From assembly GCA_949126835.1 (NCBI GenBank), contig CASBPS010000042.1, forward strand, positions 620,001 to 684,000: DNA of 64,000 bases. Reading direction: 5' to 3'. How positions within the stretch are numbered: position 1 is the stretch's first letter; every line of letters begins with the position of its first letter. Shown here piece after piece: positions 49,368-59,236 of this stretch. A program made the position numbers and the translations under genes. Below the pieces are notes generated by a model. The model made no database searches. It was given only the letters and a program-made list of their open reading frames with translations, and was not told the DNA's origin. The stretch comes from Anisus vortex (taxonomy: Eukaryota; Mollusca; Gastropoda; Planorbidae).

Positions 49368-50560
49368 TGTCAAGAACCTCCTCTAATTAATTACAATAAC
49401 ATTTAAATGACTACTTTACTTCTATAGTCATGGGCTCGCTTAATTAGGAAGGTGCCAGATCTTAATAATTACATAGAAAAACAATGTAACTAAAACATTT
49501 ACACATACGTAAATGAAACAACAAACACATGATGTTTGATTAATAGAACTACTATAAACTATTATACTTTTATTAATAGTGATTTTAAGGATAGAGATAA
49601 TATAAAATTAAATAATATCAAACTGATATATAGTAAACACAAAGGAAAACATTATATCTATACTAAATGGTTATTACACGCATATGAAACGTAATATATA
49701 AAATAATGTTATCAAAACACAACCGTTACAATATCATAGCCTACGCCACACGTCTCCACTGGCTTGGTCCTCAACGGCATCACACTGCCTCTCGTCTGAC
49801 GCACCACCGGACGCACTACTGAAGTACTGATGCACCAATCTGCCATCAGCAACCAGTCTACACCGCGGCCGTCTACACGTCACTACTAAGCCACTGCCAC
49901 GTCAACCACCGCCAGCCACCGGCCTTTTGCCACCAGTAGTCAGCCACTTTGCCACCAGCTAACCACCACTCTCGGCCATGTTGCTACGGTCACCACCGCT
50001 ACCAAACTATGGGTCCCCAGCCTCAGCACGGTCCTGGGTACGGGCCGTCACCTACATAATAAACAATAAAACCCCTTAATGTTGTCCTAAACTATATCTA
50101 TATATCTATATATTGTCTATTGGAAGGTATCGATGCAAAACTCAACTCACCCGTGTCAGAAAACACTCATATGTCTGTGGACAGTTGACTTGGCTTGGGT
50201 GTGATCCAAACATCAGACCACAAGTCCAAGTTCTGTACCCAAACCCTCAGTGTCTCTGCGTTAAATAGTTTTGCATCGAACCCACCAAGTCCCACACCTG
50301 TCAGTGTCTAACTAGATTTATTATCGTGCTGGATTCTGTCTCTCTTTGTCCATGCAGAGTCCCCCTCACTGTCGCACCAGTATCAAGTATCACTAGCTCC
50401 AGTCTCGGTGTTTACAGTCCATACTAGCCTACACCTACACACTAAACTTGTCTCTAAACCTATAGATCGTCCTTGCCAAACATTCCTAAGTCGATCTATG
50501 TTTCTGTTATGTTGTTGTGATGCCGTGATACCAAGCCTCGAATAAAACAACTCCTTGACA
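49368..50560 (-). repeat. 5' LTR of the young LTR element
   Basis: 1193 bp, nearly identical to 46262-47454. Differences noted include G/T in AAAAGAATG versus AAAATAATG, A/T in CACCAAACTG versus CACCAATCTG, T/C in CTCATCCG versus CTCACCCG, and T/C in AAAATAACTCC versus AAAACAACTCC. Confidence 0.93.
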
Positions 50561-51028
50561 AAGTGGTACATCAGAAGATTGTGATTTCTGTGTTAAAATA
50601 TAAAAACAGTGGGTAGATGCTGTAAAAATTGTATAACAATGTTGCAGGAGTTAAAAAAAAAATACACATCTGACGAACAGTTGTCAGCTGCTGTTTTACC
50701 AACTACGATGCATAGCACACAGACTGCTAACGGGTTGCTGTTCTGAACCAAGGCACGAATTCCATTGAATGTACCACTCATTGAAGAAGTGTTATCATAT
50801 GACTGTCCAGAACAATAATCAATACCAATAGTGTGCTATAGCAGGAACTCTTGAAGTACATGTAACATTTATGAAGCCTTGCGACCGCTGTTGGCCATAA
50901 ATGTTACAAAACTAGTCTATTTATAAAAAGAAAAGACCAAATGTTTTGTGGAGTGTGTGGGAACCCCTTTTGTGTGGGTGGCCCCCTGTTATAAAGGAAA
51001 ATATGGAGCATGCCTATATACGCCCCTG
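50561..51028 (-). pseudogene. hAT transposase (ZMYM1/DUF4371-like), central part and right end
   Basis: The minus strand has YCSGQSYDNTSSMSGTFNGI (50750-50820), the conserved GQSYDN..NMSG block of DUF4371/hAT proteins, and then FFNSCNIVIQFLQHLPTVF. Joining across AAGTG restores DVPLYVPKKLSET, the family's usual VPKRLS.TRW region. Further out, TATATACGCCCCTG ending at about 51028 reads CAGGGGCGTATATA on the minus strand, a hAT-like terminal repeat. The N-terminal zinc finger and the opposite end were not identified. Confidence 0.6.
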
Positions 51029-51074
51029 GATTTTACCTTATACCAATCTATTAAATCCTCTAGACTAGTCTAGA

Positions 51075-51737
51075 CTTAGAAGTAGAAATTTGTGGTAGAC
51101 TCACTAGAGGCGCTAACTTCAGTCTGGTGCCATGGCAATTACTCACAATGGCTCCAACTTATAAACTACAATTAGTCTTGGCTCATTGCGGTGCTCACAA
51201 ATAAATGAAGGATGTATGATTGTATTTGTATCTTTTCATTAACGTATACACATGAATGTATTTACTTTCTTTATTATCACCGTTTTACATGCATAGATAT
51301 ATACATTATTACACAACACATAGTTATCTGTCACTGTATAATTCAAAATGCTTCCATTTACCCCTCCCCATGTCTGTACTTTCCGGCCCCTCCCCTTATC
51401 AAAGAGTAACCCCTCCCTTTGATCCCCCCCACCTCAACCGGCCATAGGCCAGGTCTTGTAGATAATATTTGCCTGTTAGACCACGGCCAGCGCAGGTGGC
51501 TAAACTGGTCAATTGACACATATTATGTACGCCGACCGGAGGGTATCAAAGACCCCCCTCCCCTTTACACCCTCACTCTTCCTACCAGACTCATCATTAA
51601 AGAGACGCGGTTAATCGCCCCCTCCTCTCTCCCCCCTCCCATACAGACGGCACTTTAGCTAAGATAGCATGAAAACGGCATTAGGGTCTTAGACACAGCA
51701 CACGCCAGACGTGTCTGTCGGCCGGTCCAATTGTATA
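51075..51737 (+). repeat. Dispersed repeat B, copy 2 (uninterrupted)
   Basis: About 660 bp, opposite in orientation to 29215-29708 plus 31839-32110 and continuous where that copy is split by the foldback element. C-rich runs (51361-51440, 51556-51575, 51618-51640) pair with the G-runs of the other copy. No coding potential is apparent despite overlapping short frames. Confidence 0.75.
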
Positions 51738-51738
51738 C

Positions 51739-51900
51739 TGTTACACTGTAAATTTGTATTGTGGGTTACTTCTGCCATCTATCGCTTATGCTTAAATAAA
51801 CAGTATTTGTAACTCATCCCGGCATTGAATCAATCATTGTTCTTGTGTCTGCTCATGTATTAGCACTCGTGTCTTGTAGTAGTAGAAACTACTCTAACCA
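51739..51900 (+). repeat. Candidate short LTR (162 bp) with primer-site-like sequence
   Basis: It starts TGTTACACTG, contains AAATAAACAG (poly(A)-signal-like) and ends CTAACCA. It is followed by ATTGGCTTACAGTAGCCGCG, which resembles a leader/primer-site sequence. No partner LTR and no pol were found. It abuts repeat B exactly, suggesting a truncated insertion. Confidence 0.3.
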
Positions 51901-52275
51901 ATTGGCTTACAGTAGCCGCGAGCCAAGCGAGGAGGATAACGCACTAAAATATAAATAATTCTAAGGCCCAAACTTCAATGTGACATCGCAATAATCAGCC
52001 TCTCCACACAAGCCAAATAACCACGTAGAGTGAGCGCCACGCAACAAAATTGTTGTTGAGAATGTTTTGTGTGTGTAATAAGGTAACAGATGGTATAAAA
52101 TGTCTTTTTTTTTATTATTAGTAATTTGTTTTTTTTTTTTTTAAGTAGAAGGATACCTATTCTTAGAGATTAGACATGTCTACATAATTATCACATATTA
52201 ATATATATATATTTAAATGTCTTTTTGTCAAAAATGATTGTCTACTCTACAATAAGTTGATTAATGTATGCATGT

Positions 52276-52892
52276 TGTTACAAATATGGGTCATAGATGA
52301 ATGACGTAATAAGGCATTGACCTATTAACAAGTGCGAATTAGAGTCCAAGGTTTGACCTTTATGCCCTGAGGGCAGTTTAAATAAAATAATTCGTCCAAC
52401 CCCGTGGAAAATGGAGGATAATTCTGGATCGCAGTATTCTAGAGAGCAAGAGGTTAAAATGCGTATTAAGACCCTGTAGAATCTTCGATGATAGTTTTCT
52501 TTGAAAAGTCCCCACCTCCTTAAAGTTAGTTCAGTTTGAAAGTTTGTAGAGTGAAGTCGCTATATTGATACTTGTATATTATATGCCATTTAATGAAATA
52601 CTTATGTTGCCATCAGTTGATGCATTTATTGATCGTTTATATTGAGTCTACAATTTAAATAAAATTGTTTATTCAACAACTGGAGTTGTTTGATCTATCA
52701 TTGTTGAGAAAGGTGTTGAAGATAATTATCACGAATATAACTACATTACTGCATAGACCTGTCAGTCAAGGAACCCCTAGCTTAGGCTACAGATTAGCAG
52801 AATCTAGAGACTTCTAATAAAGATACAACTATATTCATTGAATCCGATTTAACGAGTCGTAATAATAGTCATCATAGAGACAGTCCATAACA
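52276..52892 (+). repeat. 5' LTR
   Basis: 617 bp. It has TTTAAATAAAAT at about 52377-52388 and again near 52656, possible TATA or poly(A) signals, and ends directly before the primer-binding stretch at 52893. Confidence 0.92.
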
Positions 52893-53062
52893 ATTTGAGG
52901 GCTTGCGTCCGAATAGTTGTATCGTGAAGCATATATTCAAGTTGTGTTGTGTGTGTAAAGCCGTGACCTACTGAGCAAGTCTAATAACGCTGAATTTATT
53001 CTTCCGATTGGAAAAACGTAAGTTAGAAAAATTTACTACTTTAAAAATCTTTTAACGAAAGA

Positions 53063-54087
53063 ATGGAATTTATTGAAAATCCAGAAGAAGAGGTTTTGAA
53101 AACTTTATCCATACAGTAGTTAAAAGAGATCGCTGAGATCTTGAAGATAGAAATTACTGAGACTACACCATCCAGAGTTGTGTTGACACAACAGATAAAA
53201 GATGAGTTGATTGCTAGAGGCAAAATGAAAGTAGAATCAGGCGCGGAGGGATATCAAGTTGAAGGTCAGACGTCCGAACAGTTCCGATTTTAACTAGAAA
53301 TGAAACGGATGGAAATGGAACAAAAACGTCTTGATCTTGAGATAGAACAAAAACTTTTGATCGTGAGATGGAACAAAAACGTCTTGAGCTTGAAATGTAA
53401 GATAAGAAAAGCCAAAGAGAAAGTCAGGAAAGAATAGAAATAGCAAAGATAGGAGCTACTAAAAAAGAATCTCATAATGATGTAGAGATGGCCAGATGGA
53501 AAAAGCTAGTTCCTACCTAAATTGATAAAGAAAGTGAAATAGCTAATTACTTCCAGACCTTTGAGATTTCTTGCAAAGATTTTAAGTTCCCAGAAGATAA
53601 ATGGGGAATATTAGTTAGAACAGCTTTTACTCAGGGAAGGGCAAGAGATTGTGTTCTATTGTTAAAACAGGAACAATTAAATAATTACAAAGTCATAAAA
53701 GACACTGTACTAAAAACGTACAACCAGATACCGGAAAGTTATCGGAAAAGGTTCCGTCAGTATACAATGTCCCCTTACCAAACACACTTAGACTTCCTTC
53801 GAGCAGAAGAAAAGGTAATGGATCAGTGGATAAAATCCAGAAATGTCTCCACATTAAAAGAAATGAAAGATTTCAATCTTTTAGAAGATTTTATTAACAA
53901 AGTCAGGCCGGATGTGAGAATGTATCTATCCGAGCTTGACATCACAGACCCACATAAAGCTGCTGATTTAGCGGAACAATACACACTGTGTCATAGAACA
54001 GCTGATGGAAAGAATTTTAAACTTCCTGTTGAGGGCATATCCGTTATCCTAGCAAATGATTTGGCGATAGGGAGGGTGAGACCTTAA
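53063..54087 (+). pseudogene. gag: Gag of the Gypsy-family element, with stops and frameshifts
   Basis: ATG at 53063 starts a frame with the same LKEIAEILKIEITETTPSR-type motif as the gag at 24-25 kb, stopped by TAG at about 53117. A Glu/Lys/Arg coiled coil follows (53290-53480) with more stops. A last open part, 53659-54087, carries TVLKTYNQIPESYRKRFRQ and QTHLDFLRAEEKVMDQWI, matching the capsid-like region of the other copy. The zinc knuckle is not found. At least one frameshift separates the first and last parts. Non-functional. Confidence 0.65.
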
Positions 54088-54093
54088 CTGATT

Positions 54094-55012
54094 GTGAAGG
54101 AGAATCCATACCCTAGTCCTATTGTGGAGACAGGAAAAGAAAAAGAACTTTATCCTGTAGGTGATGTCATAAAGGGTATGACACCACAGAAAAAGAAAGA
54201 AGAAATTCTCCCACGAGAAAAGAAAGAGGAAGAAGAAGGGGAACTTGATACTACTATTTTCTCCAAGATTGAAGATTGTCCGAAAGGAAATGGACAATCA
54301 AAGAAGTCATCACGAAGAGAATTGATTGCTGAACAGAAAGTAGACCCAGAGCTGCTACAGCTACACGAGAAAGCTGTCGACGGAAAAGAAACTCCTACTA
54401 ATGATGTCTATGAACAGATAGACCAGCATGAACAAACAACAATGCAAACCTGCAGTTGCCGGTACAGAGGAAGATTTGAGGAGCATCACTGAAGAAACGA
54501 GTGCTGAGAGCTGGACCGAAACTATCAAAAGCTATGGGTTACCACAATTCATACCGACAGATCGAGGGACCAACTTCACCTCGGAACTCTTCAATCCAGT
54601 CCTAAAGAACTTATGCACAAAGCATGATATGTCAACTGAATCCTATCCGGAAAGTCAAGGAGCCTATGGACCAATCTTTGGACCCACTGTCCGAGGACCA
54701 CTCAAACTACTTCAAGAGGCATGGCAGACCGAATTGGATCTCCTTGGGCTGATCAAGTACCTAGATAAGTACATACATTTTTTGTCTGACATAACTGTTT
54801 TTGTTAGAAAAAAATTGTACACTGCTCACATGCAGATGCCATTGTTGTGTGATGAAAGCAAGGCAAAGAAATTATATCATTTGAAAATGATAAAGCCTTA
54901 CCTTCTGAAAACAATTGGAATAAGCTTTATGTTGTTAACATTGTTACTCTTATTTGTAAACTTCATGCCTGGAGTTCAGAATGAATTGAATGAAAAATTC
55001 ACTGATAGTTAG
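54094..55012 (+). pseudogene. pol: Remnant of Gypsy pol: linker plus partial integrase
   Basis: 54094-54492 is a Lys/Glu-rich frame ending in RRELIAEQKVDPELLQLHEKA, which resembles the segment between RNase H and the integrase zinc finger in Gypsy elements. 54428-55012, in the next frame, has YGLPQFIPTDRGTNFTSELF, the second catalytic Asp block of retroviral-type integrase, then ESYPESQGAYGP in place of the HPQSNG region, and later KLYHLKMIKPY, typical of the integrase C-terminus. The first catalytic Asp, the HHCC finger and all of reverse transcriptase are deleted. A hydrophobic tail follows the C-terminal block. Non-functional. Confidence 0.6.
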
Positions 55013-56108
55013 TTACCAAACTTACTATTTTAAAACTAAATCACTTACTTGTGATGAAAAAGGACTGAGTAAAAGTATTGTTAGAGTAGATATCATTATA
55101 TTGTGATATTTCTAAACAAACTTGTTAGGTTGAGCATTAAAACAATTGCTATTCGAGAAAAAGATCAGTTTTATCCGCAGAATTGGTTTCTAAATCAGAG
55201 GACATTATAAATGTGGACTGATTATAAGGTATGTTTGAGAATATCTGGAAATGATAATTGAAACATTTGGCAGAGAGGATAATTTAATTGATAAAAATAT
55301 AAATGATTTTGAGAAAAGAGAATTTTTCTATCACTGAAGTATTGAGAAATGTTTTATTATTGTACTATGGAAATTTATTTTATCATGTACTGTTGGTGAA
55401 ATAAATTCTCACTGATTCAAGATGCCAATTTCTTCTATGTGAATTTATTCAGTTGTTCTATTAGAGAGAAAGAAGAGAGAAAAAAAAAATTTGACCTACA
55501 TTTTGGTTCGCCACAGACAGTTTTGTCTAATGTGTTAGTCAGCCTACAAACTTGGGGAAAAAATACTGTCTAAACGAGCAATAATTTTCTGTTGTTTTTT
55601 AATTGGGTCAAGCCTAGTATATTTTTTCATCAGCGGATTTTTTTTTCTCCTTATGAAAAATAAGTCGTGTCTAAATAGACATTAAGTGATTTTTTTTCTT
55701 GTTGTTTAATTACAATTGTAAAAGATATTAGTTTATAATTAAATGAACGCGAGAGTTTTTATTACAGTGGAATGTTCATGTAATAGGAATTATTAAATTG
55801 CATTATATTATATCTATTAATAATGATTAAGTATTTTTCCTTGTGTACGAGATTTAGATAGACATAATTGAATTGTCCATCGTTTTGAATTAATGTTGAA
55901 TGAGTGAATGACTATAGTTAAGCCATTTGATAAGATTAACTTATAGTATATATATTATATGTTATTGTTATCAGTTTGATTGAATTAGTGGAATAGCCAA
56001 CTGAACTGTATGTGTTGTTTTCCCCGGAATATTTTCTTTTATAATTATTCCTTAAAATTAACATTTTTATTATTGTTAAAATGTAAAAGAAATAATTATA
56101 AAACTGTT
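55013..56108 (+). other. 3' non-coding interior of the Gypsy-family element
   Basis: AT-rich, without open frames, between the integrase remnant and the purine tract. The usual length of such a 3' region is shorter, so it may hold unrecognised decayed sequence. Confidence 0.5.
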
Positions 56109-56121
56109 GAAGGGGGGGTGG

Positions 56122-56738
56122 TGTTACGAATATGGGTCATAGATGAATGACGTAATAAGGCATTGACCTATTAACAAGTGCGTATTAGAGTCCAAGGTTT
56201 GACCTTTATGCCCTGAGGGCAGTTTAAATAAAATAATTCGTCCAACCCCGTGGAAATTGGAGGATAATTCTGGATCGCAGTATTCTAGAGAGCAAGAGGT
56301 TAAAATGCGTATTAAGACCCTGTAGAATCTTCGATGATAGTTTTCTTTGAAAAGTCCCCACCTCCTTAAAAATAGTTCAGTTTGAAAGTTTGTAGAGTGA
56401 AGTCGCTATATTGATACTTGTATATTATATGCCATTAAATGAAATACTTATGTTGCCATCAGTTGATGCATTTATTGATCGTTTATATTGAGTCTAGAAT
56501 TTAAATAAAAAATTTTATTCAACAACTGGAGTTGTTTGATCTATCATTGTTGAGGAAGGTGTTGAAGATAATTATCACAAATATAACTACATTACTGCAT
56601 AGACCTGTCAGTCAAGGAACCCCTAGCTTGGGCTACAGATTAGCAGAATCTAGAGACTTCTAATAAAGATACAACTATATTCATTGAATCCGATTTAACG
56701 AGTCGTGATAATAGTCATCATAGAGACAGTCCATAACA
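56122..56738 (+). repeat. 3' LTR
   Basis: 617 bp, same ends as the 5' LTR. It follows the purine tract at 56109-56121 and is followed by the ATGT duplication. Confidence 0.92.
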
Positions 56739-57810
56739 ATGTGTATTACAAACGTTATTGTACATATTTTAATAAATATGTTTTTATATTCACTATAAAA
56801 AATTACATACGTTACATTTATTGAATAATGTATTCTTTTTAATGTGCGCCTATCATAAGGCATTAAAATTATCATAATTGTCTTTATAGAACGAGCTTCT
56901 GTAATATGTATGTTAATTTAAAAGTTTAAATTATTTTAAAATATTATATTTTATTCGGTGTATAATTTTGACACCATTGGCAAACATGTTGTTTAAAACT
57001 ATTTTATAGTAATATTGTCGTTTCGTTTTAACCCTATATTGCATACAGTTGTATTTTTACAACACTGGTTTACATACATAATTTTTATATTTTTCTTACG
57101 CTTTTTCTGCAATATTTTGTTTTGTTTCGTTCCCGAGGCAGTTTTGTACATAACCTATACAAGAACTCATTTATATAAAAGTTATTTTAGTCTCATTTTA
57201 CATTTTTACAAGCGTTGCTATGGTGGTCCGATACAGTAAGTAATCTTTGCATCATTTATTATATTTAACATGTAGTTTTACAGTTCAAACATTTTTTTTT
57301 ATTAAGTAAACTCATATCTCAATGCAAAAAGAAGTTATTTTTGTGTTATTTCCTTATACTTTTCATATTATAGCAGTAACTTTGTATGTTGTAAAATCGC
57401 AACTCCATGCAACTGAGCTAAAAAATAATTGAGATTACACGACATAGAGCCACACCCCCTTTTCTAAATATAACGTTCTTTATAGTTATTATATTATAAT
57501 ATAAAGTAAATAAGGTACAAATAATCAATTATATATCTTAATTTTGTTCTTTTTATAATATAATTCAGTAAAAATAGTTAAATATAGGTCTTTTTATTTA
57601 TTTATTGTTATTATTAGTTATTAGTAATAAATGACAGGCCTAGTTAGGCCTAGACTTAAATATCTATACAGGTAATCTATATTAACCTATATTATTTTAG
57701 TATATATATATATGTCTAATTATTTGCTATTATTATTTTTAATTAGGCTTGCATTATGGAGCCCAAGGTCTTTTATAGGAAAAAAATACTATTCCATTGT
57801 TTTGAGGGAA

Positions 57811-58310
57811 ATGCCTTCGGACACCGAAGACTTTGAGTTGTCTGATAATGATGTGTCATTGGACTAATATACCAGTATTGAACAGTTTCCATACCGAAAA
57901 GGTGATTGAAGGTAAATTTAAATTCATGTTAGTTTTATTCTATTGTGTAATATATATTTATAGTTCACCGGATTGTCAACCGGCACGTCGCGGGTTCCAT
58001 CTCTGCCGCCCACCAATTTATACCACCCTGCAGGAGTTTTGGGCCTAGTGGACATATATGTAATTATCTTCTATCTGGAAGGAATGTCTGTAAAACTAAA
58101 ATAAATAAGTACATTTAGTAGTTTTAGTTTCTATTATAAATCATTGTGTTTTTTTTTCTATAAAGATGTAGAATCAGATGTTGATATCAATAATGATTGT
58201 ATTGAACCAGAGGAACCACCCAGTCAAGCCGAGGACTTCTTTGGAAGGTGTTGTTATCCGATGAAGATTTGAGGACTAAATTGCCTGCATTCACCAGTCA
58301 AATAACAGAA
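57811..58310 (+). pseudogene. piggyBac transposase N-terminal remnant, intron-split
   Basis: ATG at 57811 opens an acidic stretch (MPSDTEDFELSDNDVS) that stops at TAA. A shifted frame continues to a donor at 57912 and, across an intron, joins in phase to 58166 (acceptor ctataaag), giving VIEDVESDVDIN and then EEPPSQAEDFF. Acidic, Asp/Glu/Ser-rich N-termini are typical of piggyBac transposases. Nothing of the catalytic core follows. The intron holds a SINE-like insertion. Confidence 0.45.
57955..58108 (+). mobile_element. Possible tRNA-derived SINE
   Basis: TAGTTCACCGG (A-box-like) is followed about 30 bp later by CGCGGGTTCCATCTC (B-box-like, near GGTTCGANTCC), then a non-tRNA body and an A-rich end (AAAACTAAAATAAAT). 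It lies in the intron of the piggyBac remnant. No target duplication was seen. Confidence 0.4.
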
Positions 58311-59236
58311 GAGTGTGTTCCGAGACAACAAAATGTCATATCCGCTAATTTTCTTACTAATGTTTTTTTTAGTTCTCTAAAATAAGTTATTGAATAACTA
58401 ATAATTTAGTATTATTATAATTTTCTCATTCCTTTAGTTTGAATTATTTTTATTTGTGTATGCCAAAATTATTCAGAATCTATGTGTTGATAATTCTTTG
58501 TAGTAGCATTATGTCAGTATGAACATTTTTATATTTTTACCTATAAATGAATATGAGCTATAAACCTTTTTTATAACTTATTTTAATAAAATACCTCACA
58601 AAAGACTTCAAAATCTTTGTATAATCATGTTCAAATGTAATTGTTGTCATTGTGGTTGTAAATTTGTGTAAAATAGCAATTATTTAATTTTTGACATTGT
58701 AATGCCTTCTGTAAAAAAAGTTGCTCGGTTGCACACAGTTGCAAAAATGCAACGACCAAAATCAACACTAAATATCACTTTTTTTGGATTATACTCTGAA
58801 GAAATTTTTTTTCTTTATCCATTAGAAGAACAAAAAACACAATGAAAAATTTTTTGAACTTGAAACCTAAATTCATGCAATATAGGGTTAATGAGCGCGC
58901 TGAGCATGCTTGCATTAGCATAGAGTGAGGCGCTATATAAAAGACCAATTAATTTGGCTTTTATTTTACGAACGACATTTTATACAATGCAATAATGTGT
59001 GTTAATGATCTTCATTTGTATTCCCTAAGCTTTTTTTTTTAAAGAGCTTTTCTAAAAAAAATAAAACAAATGTGTACACTGAAACCATAAATTTAAATCT
59101 TTTATTTAGCCGAAAGCATATTCAATAGTAGAATAATTTTATTTCAAAATTAACTTTAAAAAACAACAACAAACAATAGTACCTATTATTGAAAGGCTTA
59201 GAGAAATTTAAAAGCTTTGTTTAAATTTAATTACAG

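Larger units (their letters stand above)
46262..50560 (-). mobile_element. Young non-autonomous LTR retrotransposon (4.3 kb, 1193 bp LTRs)
   Basis: Two direct repeats of 1193 bp each, both starting TGTCAAG and ending CTTGACA. By eye they differ at about 4 positions (about 0.3%). The 5 bp duplication AAGTG lies at 46257-46261 and 50561-50565. The minus orientation is shown by a tRNA-Pro-like primer site (TGGGGGCCTGTCC, minus strand, about 49350-49367) beside 49368 and a polypurine tract (GCGAAGGGGGATGA) beside 47454. The 1.9 kb interior has no gag or pol, so it must be moved by another element's proteins (LARD-like). It sits inside a hAT pseudogene. Confidence 0.92.
52276..56738 (+). mobile_element. 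Non-autonomous Gypsy-family retrotransposon (4.46 kb)
   Basis: Two 617 bp LTRs (52276-52892, 56122-56738), both TGTTAC...ATAACA, differ at about 13 positions by eye (about 2%). ATGT flanks the element on both sides (52272-52275, 56739-56742). A tRNA-Pro-like primer site TGAGGGCTTGCGTCCGA follows the 5' LTR, and the purine tract GAAGGGGGGGTGG precedes the 3' LTR. The interior holds a broken gag, a linker and a piece of integrase; protease, reverse transcriptase and RNase H are missing. Same family as the truncated copy at 24014-26866 by gag resemblance. Confidence 0.92.
57032..58887 (+). mobile_element. piggyBac-type element (1.86 kb), internally deleted
   Basis: TTAA flanks both sides (57028-57031, 58888-58891). 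The inverted ends are a perfect 13 bp, CCCTATATTGCAT; the leading CCC and TTAA target are diagnostic of piggyBac elements. Subterminal palindrome-like words occur inside (GTTGTATTTTTACAAC near 57049, GTTGCAAAAATGCAAC near 58739). Only N-terminal coding remnants remain; the DDD catalytic core is absent. Confidence 0.88.

Noticed and set aside
51212..51658. Three overlapping plus-strand frames
   Set aside because: They lie in repeat B; the inverted copy at 29-32 kb shows no conserved protein.
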